Source of the DNA: Larix kaempferi
Lineage: Eukaryota; Streptophyta; Pinopsida; Pinales; Pinaceae
Direction of reading: 5' to 3'
Length of the DNA: 64,000 bases
NCBI GenBank assembly: GCA_027924585.1
Contig: BSBM01000964.1
Span: 2,271,001-2,335,000, forward strand
The number at the start of each line of letters is the position of its first letter. The stretch's first letter is position 1. Under the pieces are notes generated by a model. The model ran no database searches, was not told the origin of the DNA, and saw nothing but the letters and a program-made list of their open reading frames with translations. Shown here piece after piece: positions 35,804 through 47,304 of this stretch. The position numbers were made by a program, and so were the translations under genes.

Positions 35804-37317
35804 ATATTTTGTAATTTGCTGGCCTTTTCGAAAGCATTTATCGAAGCTACAGTTAGTTATTTATAAATACACAATTGCTGCATTAAATTAGTTGATGTTA
35901 CAATGCATCCAACTTCCTCAATTTCATCGAATGTTCTAAGTAAAAAATAAAGAATTCTTGACATAAGATTGTGATGTAATGACAAATTGGAGAATTCGTC
36001 AAAAGCTTGAGTTTCATTCCCAGCCTGTGTTGATATACTTTTGTGACAGTGATCATTCATTCTTCCACTTTGTAGGCAATAGTGATCATTCATACTTCCA
36101 GTTATTGTGCTTATGTGGATATTAGCCAGCATTAAATATTGTTGATTGGATATTATCGTCATCATTACTAGTGAATGCGTTGACGTGGGTATTGGCAACC
36201 ATTTATGATATAATTCATAAATAACTAAACTCTAAATCAATAAAATAAAACATAAATTCATGAATCTTTAGTTCAACCAACGATAAAATAAAATCACATA
36301 TAATAAAATTCATTAAACATCAAAATAAAACAAAATATCATATAAAATATAATTCAATTTATAAAACTGTATAGATAAAATCTGACCATCCATATCTAAT
36401 TGCTAAAAACTATTACAGTTTTATTTTGTTAATATATATATATTTTTAATATAAATAAAATAATTTATTATTTATTCTATTCGGAAAGAGTCTAAATAAT
36501 TGAGAAATAAATAAAAAACGTCGCTAGAGGGAAAAATATATAGGGACGGAGATAAACGGAGTACTCGCTCCTCAAAGAGGGTTTCCTGGGAGCACCCAGG
36601 GAGTTAGCAGAAATTGTGTACAGTTTTTACAGGACGGAAAGGCTCCGTAAGACAATTTTTTTTTCACCAAACTGGAATTTTGAATGCAGTCAGCCATTCT
36701 AGAGGACTGCTAAGGGGTTTATTCTTTTAAATCTAATACAATAATAAACTCTGAGCTTTTTTACCCGGTGCTTTTCTTTCAACAGCCGATTACTGGAATC
36801 CATAGCCTCTTGACGCAGCGGCTTTCCTTCAGCAACTGCAATTCTGTAAGCTGTAGCTTTTATTAGCAGTCTTCAACGAAATCGCCAAAATTAGGAGAAA
36901 TTCCTGGCAAATTCGGGAACGAGATTTAAATATTTATCGCATTTTTTAAAGGGAATTGGGATTATTGAGAGCGATTAACGATTACAGATTTTTTTGAACG
37001 AACTATTTTTTTTCCCATGATTTTAGGGTTTTCTGTTCAAAACTTAGAAACCATCCGTACTGAACCCGAATGAGCGAATTTTTAACTGCCCTGGACCGAA
37101 TTTCCGAATTATTCAGCGTAATACGGCCGAATTTGGTAACTATGCAAGTTATAAGCCTACTTAAAAGTAATTAGGGAGCTCGGAAGAACAAAAGAGATAG
37201 AAACAGCCGAGAGTTGGAATTGTCAAAATGGATCGAAATTGGAACCGGCTGAGTTGGACTATTTCTGTTTTGAAAGACTACTATAGAGATTAATGCAGAT
37301 CTCTAATTTTTATAATA
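35804..37317. other. unassigned, partly gene-like flank of the LINE
   Basis: 35857-36198 (minus) is open but without a known domain and includes a short ATAGTGATCATTCAT tandem. 36540-37317 is less AT-rich than its neighbours and reads like a 5' untranslated region or first exon: it has an ATG in good context (AAAATGG, about 37229) opening only 22 codons, and another open frame ending SKLEPAELDYFCFE. The LINE then interrupts it. I cannot confirm a gene. Confidence 0.3.
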
Positions 37318-37328
37318 AATTGAAACTA

Positions 37329-37344
37329 TTTTTTTTTTTTTTTT
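37329..37344 (-). other. LINE poly(A) tail
   Basis: A run of 16 T on the plus strand at the LINE 3' end; the first two may belong to the target duplication. This is the product of target-primed reverse transcription. Confidence 0.9.
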
Positions 37345-37660
37345 CATAAGAAAAAAAGCATAATTCCATTCATCCAAAGAGATCAGAATTACATTCAGTA
37401 TTCACTGTAAAAAGTGAATTGACCATATCCAAAGTTATGGTTCACTAGATGAGACTGTTACGTCTTCTTTCAAAGTGCAAAAAGTGTCGCTACCCTGTTT
37501 TTCAGAAAAAAATATGGTTCTGTCCCAAACGGACTGTCTAGCTATTACAGCTTCAAAATTTTTTTATATAACATCCATTCATGCTAATGATATAAAGGAT
37601 TGCTTAAAACATAAATAAAAACATAGTTTTTCAAACTAGTTATCATATACATAAACAGTT

Positions 37661-38149
37661 TTATGCAATGTAAGGTCTGAGAAAGAACTCAGTTCTCTGT
37701 CCATCCTGTTCTTCTACTACTTTCCATGTGCCGATATCCATGTTCTGCCCTTCTTTGGATGCCTAGTCCGCTTTTTGGTTATTTTCCCTGTATACATGAC
37801 GGCATATGAAATGATCAAAGGATTGTTTGAGCCTCTGAATAGTGTGAAGTACATTAGCAAGTCTAAGAACTCTGCATGCTTGAGTTTTGTTGGTCCAATT
37901 TATAGTATTCATGGAATCTCCATAAACCGCCAGCCTAGTAATGCCCCGCTCAGCTGCAAATATGAGTAATAATTTTAAACTCATAACTTCTGCAAAGTTG
38001 TTTGTACCCATCCCAAGTCCCATAGTGATAGTAAAAAAGTGAGATTCGGTTAAATAAAGAACAGCTCCCCCACCGCAAATCTCGTTGCTGGCAGCTCCGT
38101 CAAAAAACCCCCACGGGTATGATCTGTCAATTTCCACATCCATATTCCG
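37661..38149 (-). pseudogene. LINE ORF2, RNase H domain and C-terminus
   Basis: In frame with the reverse transcriptase after one TGA at 38152-38150. The four acidic residues of the RNase H fold are present: D in WGFFDGAAS, E in NNFAEVMSL, D in VYGDSMNT, D in NNQKAD. A TAG at 37765-37763 directly follows the last. The frame then runs to TAA at 37663-37661. Family knowledge: many plant L1 elements gained such a domain, which removes RNA from the cDNA hybrid. Confidence 0.92.
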
Positions 38150-40750
38150 TCACTGCTGAGCAGCCCTTACATGTTCGGGGTATGCCATGTAAAGACCCAC
38201 CATCATAGTACCAATAATCTCTGGTATGCACGTTTTATCCTGAAAAATGACCCCATTCCGTGCCAACCATATCCCCCATATGATCAGCAGAGGTAGGATC
38301 TTCTGTTTTTTAGTGTGCGCCCATCTCCACCATCGCTCCCATGCTTCGCCAACAGAGTTTCCATCCCATCGACATTCAAAACCCACCAGTTTTGAGCATT
38401 CATTCCAAACAGCAGTCGTGAACCGGCACTTGATGAAAAGGTGTGTTACGGATTCCAATTCCATTTTACACAAAGCACACCAACCCGGACCCTGGAAACT
38501 CCTTTTCTGCAAGATATCCCAGGTCGGCACCCGATTTTCCAAAGCACACCACATAAAGAGTCTGTTTTTCGATGGGAATTTAAGTTTCCATAGTGATTTC
38601 CACCACCAGACCTCATCCCGTATAGCAGCTCCAGCGCTAAGAACATGATAGCCCATCTTTGGTGTATAATGCCCCGCCGGATCTAGTTCCCAAGTCATTA
38701 CATCCTCCATATTTGAGAGATGTATGCCAGCACGATTCAATCCATGGATGTAATTACCCAGAAAAATAGCCTCCGGATCCCCCAAGCCCAAAACATCCGC
38801 AGTTTTCCAATATTGAATCCACGGTGCATCTGGTCGCTGATCTGCCAGTTGATTAAGTGTGAATATCCCCCGGTTTTCCAGCGAATGAATAACATGATCG
38901 GGCAACAGATGTGATTGATCACATCCAATCCATGGATCTCTGCCCACTCTCACCTTTTCTCCATTACCTATATCCCAAGCCAGATTATTCTCCACCAGTG
39001 AGAAGGATTTAACCACAGCTTTCCATATCACGGATCCCCCAGTATGTGATTTCCGAGGGCTCCTTATCCAATCCTCCAGACTAGTGTCTGAAAGATACTT
39101 CCTTTTAATAACCCTGGTCCAAAGACTATTAGTCTTGATAAGTCGCCAACCTCCCTTTGCTGCCAGCGCCTGAGCAAACAGAAAAATATTTTTTAATCCC
39201 CAGCCCCCAAGACCTTTAGGAACAGCGATCCGCTTCCAATTAACCCAGGGAGTAACCTGACCTTCCTTCTTACCACTCCACAGGAATCTAAAACATAACC
39301 GCCTGATCTGTTCAAGGATTCCTTTGGGTATCCAAGACAAGGACATCCAGTATACAGGGATGGCTTCTAAAACGGCCTTAACCAGGACCAGCCTGCCAGC
39401 ACGCGACATCCACTTGTGACTCCAAACATTCAATCTTTTCTCCACCTTGCCTATTAACCATCTCCAATCCTTCTTAAGATAAATATTTGCTTTAAGAGAG
39501 AAACCCAAATATTTCAACCCCTCATCAAGAGTAGTTATTTTGAAAGGAAAGTATGCAACAAGTGCCCGTTCCTCCTCCTGTCGAAGCAAATGGGTAGTAA
39601 GGGTGGACTTATCAGCATTTATATCCATCCCCGTCACTGTAGAGAACAATTCCAGGATCTCCTTCAAAGCCCGAGTATCCCTTCGATCTCCTGAGCAGAA
39701 GATGATGATGTCGTCCACAAATAAAAGGTGAGTAATAAATAAGCGATCCCCAATATTAATGCCTTTAAATCACCCCTGTAATTTAGCATCAATAATTGCC
39801 CTGCTCAAACCCTCAGCCACTAGCAGAAAGAGTAGTGGGGATAGCGGACAGCCTTGCCTAAGGCCTCTTTCCGCATGAAAGAAAGGGGTGGCAGCTCCAT
39901 TCAATAACACAGAGAATGATACAGTAGTTATGCATGACATGATCCATCTAATAAAATTTATACCAAAACCCAAATGTGTTAGGAGAAGCCTGATATAAAT
40001 CCAACTCACCTTGTCGTATGCTTTGGACAGGTCAATTTTAAGAATAGCTCCTTTGATGTGCCGAGTTTTCATGCTGTGAAGTCCTTCCTGTGCCACCCCT
40101 ATAGCCTCATGAATCTGACGTCCCTCAAGAAAGCCAAACTGTTCAGCTGTGATATGTTCAGAAAGTGTTACCTTGAGTCTCCTAGCAATGACCTTCGACA
40201 CAATCTTGTAAATACAATTGCACAATGAAATAGGTCTGAACTCTGAGAGAGTAACCGGATTATCGGTCTTTGGTATGAGGGCAATAAAGGTAGAATTAAA
40301 ACAGGCAGGAAGCCTCCCATTCGTCCGAGTATCCTCAACCACCTGAAGGAGATCCAGTCCCACAATCTCATACAGTTCTACAAAAAATTCCATAGTCCAT
40401 CCATCCAGCCCGGGGCTCTTGTCTTTCTGAAAGCTACCAAGAACCTCCTTCAGCTCCTCCTTAGTAACAGCCCTCATCAGTCTCCTATTATCCTCTTCCT
40501 CAGCAAATCGTGGAAATAATTGTGCAATCCTTATAACTTCGGCAATGGAGGTCTGTACAGGAGCCTTGAATAGTTGCTGGAAATGACCCACCCCACATCT
40601 AGCCTTGCCTTCAAAGTCAAAATGTTCAGTACCAGCTTCATCTTTCAAGCTCCAAATAGTATTGATCGCCTTCCTCCCCCTGGCATATGCATGAAAAAAT
40701 TTTGTATTCTCATCCCCGCATTCCAGCCAGACCGCCCTGCTCTTGAGTCT
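38150..40750 (-). pseudogene. LINE ORF2, reverse transcriptase
   Basis: Continues in frame after the endonuclease. It carries the non-LTR reverse transcriptase blocks DKSPGLDGWTMEFF, FIALIPK, FRPISLCNCIYKIVSKV, EQFGFLEGRQI, ILKIDLSKAYDKVSW (first catalytic Asp), GLRQGCPLSPLLF and the catalytic FVDDIIIF (about 39720), followed by the thumb/connection and a Cys/His-rich zf-RVT region (WCALCKMELESVTHLFIKC). One TGA at 39772-39770 lies just before FVDD. The protein would copy the LINE RNA at the nicked target. Confidence 0.95.
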
Positions 40751-41797
40751 CTAGGTTTCCTCCTTTTCCATCAAAAGTTTATTTCTGATGCCTTCCATCC
40801 TGACCATATCAGCCTTGGATTCCACAGTCAGGAGACCCCCTCCATCCCCCTCATATATCTGTAAAAGTTCATCCTCTATTTGCTTCAGAGCAGCATCATC
40901 CCTAATTTTCTTTTCAAAAGCCCACTTTTTAATAGCTCCTTTTAACCGTTGAATGTTCTCAGCGAACTGGAAAGCCCCAGTACGAGCATGATCCACATCA
41001 AACGACCTCCAAAGGTCCAGAAAGAGCTTTTTAAATGATTCATCACTGAGCCAATTCTTGTTAAATTTAAGAGAGCTAGGTGGATTATCAGGTCCTCTCC
41101 TGATCTCAAGAAAGATAGGGAAATGATCAGAGTCCCCACCGCTCCCTACCCATTGTCTAATCTGTAGAAACTTGTCCACCATCTGTTCAGCCACCAGGAA
41201 CCGATCCAGTCTTTTTGCCACCCGAGCCTCTCCACTCCTGTTGTTCCTCCAAGTGGGTTTCAGCTTGATAGGTTCAATATCCAGCAAGTTCTTATGAACC
41301 AATTTCTGTTGAAAGTACCCTGCCAAAGGGTCCACATGTGCCATAGGTCCCCAGACTTCTGAATGCCCTAAGGTAAAGTTTAAATCACCACCCACCACAA
41401 CCGATTCACCATCAAGGAGTGGATCCTGTAGTAGTGATTCCCAGAAAGGCGCCCTATTAACATAAGGCCCGTAGACATTAACCACAGTGAAGCAAGTGCC
41501 CAAATCAACAGAGAGAAAATCAGCACCCAGCACAGAAGCCATTCCCCAAGCATTATTCAATTTAATCGCACAATTTCTCCATCCCACAGCTAACCCCCCA
41601 GAGCGACCCCTCACATCCAGGGTCAGAAAAGTCCATCCCACCAACCAATGTTCCAATTTCTCCTTGATGATAATACCTAAACCTAAAGTCTCTTGTAGCA
41701 GAATCACATCAGGGCGTTCAAGAGTAAGCACCCTCATGAAGGCTGATTTCTTTTTTGGCCCAGCCAGACCCCGACAATTGAAGGACATGATCTTCAT
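40751..41797 (-). pseudogene. LINE ORF2, AP-type endonuclease
   Basis: ORF2 starts at ATG 41797-41795, which overlaps the ORF1 stop in an ATGA. Endonuclease motifs: MSFNCRG (N), LLQETLG (E), GGDLNFTLG (D and N), RLDRFLV, and SGGDSDHFPI (D and H). The set is complete, so the catalytic site looks intact. The frame ends at TAG 40753-40751, where the next residues continue the ORF2 protein (WLECGDENTKFFH). The enzyme nicks target DNA to prime integration. Confidence 0.95.
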
Positions 41798-43746
41798 ATC
41801 CGCACATTCGTCCGGGCATTCACTGCTCTAAGTTCCCTCTCAATAGAAACTTGTTTCCCATCCCTTAGATCCAACCGGGCTCTGCTCTGAGCCTTAGATA
41901 AATGAGACCTCCGACCTCTGCCCCTCCGGGCCATCACCTTCGTCTTACCCAAACCCCCCCCAGAAATTTTAGAACAGGAACGGAGATTATAACCAGATGC
42001 AGATGATTCGGGTGAAGAAGGCTCAGGGGACAAATCCACCTTCCCAGGGTCCGGTTCAATAGAAATCAAATTGTCCTCCAGAAGGGTAGGCATTAAGACA
42101 GGGAGGTGTGCATCAGGTTCGCCCACCGATAAGGTACAGCCCCCACAGGAGGGCGAAACAAAAGAAAAAGGAGCATTCTCATTAAGACCCGACAAAGATA
42201 AATTCTTCAGTCCCTCAACCCAATCAGAAACAACCACAGAGAATCGATTTATAAAAAGATGTATAGAGGGTGAAAAAGAAAAAGAAGGAATACCCGGCAT
42301 GGAAGGTCCCGGCATAGCTACCACAGCCGACGAAACAGGGTCAGTAAGGTCCTTAGATACAATAGGTTCTCCAGCGAAAATGTCCCGTGCCGCTTCTGAG
42401 TTCGGGCCAGCAGAATCCACCACACCGACAATCCGGTGTCCATCCAATTCCATCTGCTCAGTCACCACCTCATTGATCAGCAATTCCGGGGATTCATCCA
42501 AAGTAGCCTTCTCCGGAGGGTTTTGGATCCCCCCACATAGTGAACGAGTCGGTGGTTGACAATCAGACTCTGGGTGACCATAGACATGGCACCGCCGACA
42601 CCTGAAGGGTAAATTCTCATAATCCAGCAGCTGGGTAATACTAACAGGCCCCCATTCCAAAGATATATGCTCCGGCAGACCTTCACGCACATTTAAATTA
42701 ACCAAAATTCTTGCAACCTGTTTGTAATGCGTCTTCATAAAGGAGAGATCAGCTTCCAGGAAATTTCCAAGGATATCCCCAATCTGACGAAAATGACGAA
42801 TATCCCAGAAGTGTAGAGGAAGTCTCGGTAATCTAACCCACACTGGGGACAGGTCAATTCTCTCCCGACTCGCATCAAATAGAGGATGCCATGGCTTCAA
42901 CAGTACCGGCTTCCCTTTTAAATGCCAATTCTTGTTCAAGATTTTGGGTATATCTTCCTCTGAACGAAGTACCACCGCAAACCATCCACGAAGCAGCATG
43001 TCCACCTTAGGAGTGTATCCCAGAACCTCGCGCCACTGTGACTCCACCCAAGCCATCACCGTGGGCCGAGCAAAAATTCTGCCCATAACCGTACCAACCA
43101 GCGTCATACAAGACATCTCGAGGACTCATTCCCAGGCAATGTCTTCTCCTACAGCATAGCTACCCACAGAGCGAGTTTTAACCCAGCTTCTCTTCCTACG
43201 CCTGTTAGGTCCTTTACGAGCAGCCCCGGCCCCTAAAACAGTCCCAACACGAACCTGCTGAGACCCAGCAACCGTCGCAGGGCTTCCAAACCCCCTATGT
43301 TCATTAATATCCAGAGGCACACGCAAGTCCCCTCCAGTTTCATCTTCAATCGTCCCAACCAGCTGCTGAACCTGACGAGCCACACCTGCTTCTGCAATCT
43401 TTTCAAAACCTACCACAGCTTCAAAGCCATCCTGTAACCCCGACACCTGAAAGCCCAGATTCCGTGCAAAGTAGTCATCTGCCGCTCTCCAGTCCGGACT
43501 ACCCAAGAAATCCTCCACCAAACCATCGTTTTCCAGACATTTCGGCAACAAAACACATGGGGAACGAGTCGAATATTCCGAGGTCAGGATGTCATTTTCC
43601 GGCCTCACCTGTCCCCTCCCGGTTGTTACAGTACCTCTAGGCCCCATCAGAGGGAAACCATCCAGGCCCCTCATCAGCCCTCCACCTGGCGCCCCCCAGC
43701 CGTCTAAAGCCTCCACCTGTACGCCAACGAGAGCATCCAAATCCAT
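41794..43746 (-). pseudogene. LINE ORF1, nucleic-acid-binding protein
   Basis: About 650 codons with a single in-frame TGA (43128-43126), probably a former CGA Arg codon. The C-terminal two thirds contain a DUF4283-like region (LRGWFAVVLRSEEDIPKILN; WVRLPRLPLHFWD) followed by a CCHC zinc knuckle C-R-R-C-H-V-Y-G-H-P-E-S-D-C (about 42605-42560). The first 206 codons are Gly/Val-rich and end in a basic patch (KGPNRRRKRSW). An ATG 3' of the TGA (43116) could give a shorter product. ORF1 would coat the LINE RNA. It ends in TGA overlapping the ORF2 start. Confidence 0.93.
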
Positions 43747-44037
43747 ACCTTCTCCGATTCAAAAAACCCAAACACCCACAATAAACCCTGCAAAATCCCT
43801 CTGCACCGACACAAATTGCAAAACCCTGACGCCTCACAGGAAAACTTCCATCTGCATATAAAAAAAAAACCCGTCCTCGAGTAAAACCACCCGTCGTTTT
43901 CAGTGCAAACAAGGCAAGGTGACAGGGAGAGGGTTGGCTACGACCTCTCCCCTACATCGACCTGTAGCTCCCAGCTACCAGCCACCCATACGAAACCCTA
44001 CCTCCATCCCACTGTGAAAGGTAATTATTATCATACC
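43747..44037 (-). other. LINE 5' untranslated region
   Basis: Lies between the 5' target duplication and the ORF1 ATG and is GC-rich. An open frame upstream of the ATG continues to about 43912, so a longer ORF1 start cannot be excluded. Confidence 0.7.
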
Positions 44038-44050
44038 AATTGAAACTATT

Positions 44051-46748
44051 ATTATCATGCACTTTCTTTAATATAACTAGATGCATTTTATCTGATGTCT
44101 ACTACTCTGATCCCGAATCCGAAGTCAAGAAGAGGCGAATCGGATGCAGCAAGAAACCGTCCCTTGCATACATAGGCTAAGCAGCAATTCCTACATGTTC
44201 GTACATGTCTAAGTTAAAAAAATTAATCACTAACTTTGAATCTAGGTTAACAGATACCGAGACCATCAAAACCTCTGGAATTTTATATTTTCCAAAATAA
44301 AAAATAAAACGTCATGGTAATCGAACTTACCCTAATTCACCGAAAAGCCTTCTTTAATTAATCCGCTGGCACAAGCATTATCATTATCTTGTTATCCGAA
44401 CACAACTATCTGTGCATATAATCAAAACAACCTGTCAGAATTTCAAGGGTTTTCTTTAACTTTATTTATTGAAAAGCAAATAAAACCAGGATATTGAAAG
44501 AATGGTTTATCTTACCTGATCCACAATGCGATTGATGCTCCAATAATCTTTTCTTTCAATCGTTGCAAAATCATAAACACATTTTATTCGTTGCAAAATA
44601 TAAAGAGAAATTGTAAAACCAAAGGGAAACATTAGAAAAAACGAATGAAATGTAACACGATGCAAAACCAAAACCAGAGTGCCAAAAGTAAAAGACTGCA
44701 AATAAGCCAAACAGGAAAACTAATCAAGTAAGTTACCAGCCAAATAACCTAGAAAAACAATAGATTAAACAAACAACGCTCCAATTCCTTGCAAAAATAT
44801 GACACAGGAAAATACATGGAAGAAACTAAATAGGAAACAGTAAAGCCGAGAAAGATTAAGAACTCTAATAGACGGACTCTCTCCAATGGCAAGACTCCAT
44901 TTATAATGGCATAACATGGTGCTCCAACGGTAACAGAGCTTTCTGGATTCGCCCTTCAATCTTCGTTTTACAAGGTGCTCCAACGGTAGTAGATTTTTCT
45001 GGATTCTCCCTTCTAATTTTGAACGACTCTCTTTTTTGAAACGGTAATTGTTTTCTTGGGATTTCCCCTTTAAAAGCATTTTCCAGATTTCACATTATCT
45101 CTTTACATGTGTGTTTTCACCTCTCTTTAACAGACTAATTATAGTTGTACACGTGGTAGATTACAATTAGAACAGATAGTTACGCAATTTGAAATAGTTA
45201 GTACATTTCTCATCTTGTCGGTTTCCATGATGCATGTCGTGTTTTGATTGGCCACACCATCATTCTAATTTTATTTTTTTATGGATTTGGCAGGTAATTT
45301 TGTTGATATTTTTAGCGGTCCATTTTTAAAATATCTTTTCAAATTTGATTTTGACTGTTTTTTAAATCAATTCCTATCTTCTAATATTGCAAATAATGTT
45401 ATTATTAAGTATTACAAAATATCTTAAACTTCATAATCAACAAAATATTATATTATAAAATGTAAATTAAGAAAATATGATTAATGATTTTTAGTAGATA
45501 CTTTAAATATTATTAAATGATAAAATTAATTCAAACTTTTAATTGAATGAAATATGAAGTAACACATTTAAAATTCAAAACTTTTTACTTGAAAATATAC
45601 ACATTTAAGAATTTGAAATATTTATAATTATATTCAATTTTTCAGTGATAATATGATAATTAAATATTAATATAATTTGATTTCTTTTCTAAAATCTAAT
45701 ACGTATTTATTTTATACATTTTATATGTATAAAAAATATTAAATAATATGTTTTTTAACATTAAATTATTATGCAAATTAATAACCAAATGTAAAATAAT
45801 ATTATTTATATTTTAATTAAAATTTATTTATAAATTACAATTTTATATAAAATTTTCAACATTCTCACTTAAAACTTTCATAAACATTATATATAAATTT
45901 TAAAATAACATTTATTTCTAAATTACAACTTTGTAAAGTCTAAACATAATATTTCACATACAAATGAAAGTATCTCAATGGCTTTATGTAGAGAAATCGA
46001 GCTTTTATATTATATCATAAACATTATATATAAATTTTAAAATAACATTTATTTCTAAATTACAACTTTGTAAACTCTAAACATAATATTTCACATACAA
46101 ATGAAAGTATCTCAATGGCTTTATGTAGAGAAATCGAGCTTTTATATTATATATGCGCATGTGGTTTTAAAATGGACTACGGTTCGGGATGGAAAATATG
46201 GATAAATCCACCATACCGGAGTGAATTAATGTCCTTTTCAAACCGGTGAATGACAGTTTTGTTATTTCATAACAGGCGAAGAGTAACATTCACTGTTAAC
46301 TTTTATCCACATAACTTTAGATGCATCTCACAGCAATACTTTTTATTAAATTGTGGGTTTGTTGAAATTTGCTTTGATTCCCTCTTTATAATATTTTAAA
46401 CAATAATTGATACCCTTGCCTCATGTGGAAGATGCAATCTTCTTACATTGGGCTTCATCGTTGTTGAATAGTAAACATTCCAATGTGGTACTGTGGGAGT
46501 TGTAGAATGGATGGTATCGTAACCAATGGGAATGAATGAATTTCATTTGTAGCTATACTTGTGTGGGAGTGTTGGTACACATAATTTGTATAAATTTGGG
46601 TTTACTTTTTTGTAATGGTTGTTAATATTAATATATATATTTTTAAGTATCTATCAATAATAAACATTTTTATTTTTAGTTTTTAGTTTTTTTTTTTTTT
46701 TTTTAAATTAAAAAATATTTAATATAACTAAGTTAATTATGTGTAGGT
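44051..46748. other. unassigned LINE flank, AT-rich
   Basis: Near 44095-44175 (plus) a short open segment reads DPESEVKKRRIGCSKKPS and ends at TAA; it could be the tail of an exon interrupted by the LINE, but no splice partner was proven. 44765-45079 (minus) is open but unrecognised and contains a ~60-bp tandem (GGTGCTCCAACGGTA). The rest is AT-rich without genes, with T runs near 46690. Confidence 0.35.
45879..46152. repeat. near-perfect tandem duplication, 137-bp unit
   Basis: Copies 45879-46015 and 46016-46152 start CATAAACATTATATATAAA and end GAGCTTTTATATTATAT. I saw a single base difference, so the duplication is recent. Confidence 0.95.
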
Positions 46749-47066
46749 GTTCTTTTGGATCTACATGGAAACTTTTTGGGTATATGAGTGGTGACTAATA
46801 ATGAGGTTAAAATGTATGTTTTGTTAATTGGATTAGAAATTGTGAAGAGATTTAGAATTTAGTAGGTTTTATTTTTAAAAAATTCTCTACTTGTTATTAA
46901 AGAAGTGAAGAAGAATGCAATGAAAGAAGAGACTATTCAAAACAAGATCAATGAGAGAATAATCAAGAATCTTAAGGGCATAAAATATGCCCAAATTTTT
47001 CATATTAGGCGTGATAACAACTCAACTGTAGATAAGATTGTTCAGAGGGTGTGTGCAAGAAGATGA
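46749..47066 (+). pseudogene. RNase H-like (RVT_3 type) fragment
   Basis: One plus frame gives VLLDLHGNF, then VVTNNEVKMYVLLIGLEI, then NSLLVIKEVKKNA and IFHIRRDNNSTVDKIVQR. This is the pattern of the RNase H-like domain found in LINEs and plant reverse-transcriptase-like proteins: E in NNEV and the last D in STVD remain, while the middle D (normally GDSLLVI) is N. The first Asp motif is missing and three stops interrupt it. It is a stray fragment with no element structure around it. Confidence 0.75.
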
Positions 47067-47200
47067 GGGACCTTTTAGATGCAATCCTAGTTTTTGAAAA
47101 CACGTTCATGTTACATAAAAATATAATGCGTTTATGATACCTAGCACTTGGTATGGTAAAACCCGAGCCTGACATGTCACTAGACATGTAGGATAGGTAA

Positions 47201-47304
47201 ACATAATGTATACGTGTTATAGAACTACAAAATGTGTACGCATTATGTAGTTACAAAACGCGTATGCGTTATGTAGTTACAAAACACGTACGCGTTTTGT
47301 AAAT
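47201..47304. repeat. CG-rich subterminal-type repeats, left side
   Basis: Three tandem 26-bp units start ACAAAA at 47227, 47253 and 47279, each with a near-palindromic core (TGTGTACGCATT, CGCGTATGCGTT, CACGTACGCGTT). A weaker copy is at 47201. They stand out for their CG content and resemble strings at 63869-63941. I read them as the left subterminal region of the two-gene element. Confidence 0.7.

Larger units (their letters stand above)
37331..44037 (-). mobile_element. full-length L1-class LINE with RNase H
   Basis: Read on the minus strand: 5' untranslated region (44037-43747), ORF1 (43746-41794), ORF2 (41797-37661) with endonuclease, reverse transcriptase and RNase H, a 3' untranslated region, and a poly(A) tail (T run at 37331-37344). 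A perfect 13-bp target duplication AATTGAAACTATT flanks it (37318-37330 and 44038-44050). About 6.7 kb is a full-length plant L1 size. No frameshift was found in either ORF, only five in-frame stops, so this is a late inactivation. It is clearly GC-richer than the flanks. Confidence 0.97.

Noticed and set aside
42071-42559. Plus-strand open frame of 162 codons
   Set aside because: Antisense to LINE ORF1; the GC-rich composition of the LINE keeps the complement open.
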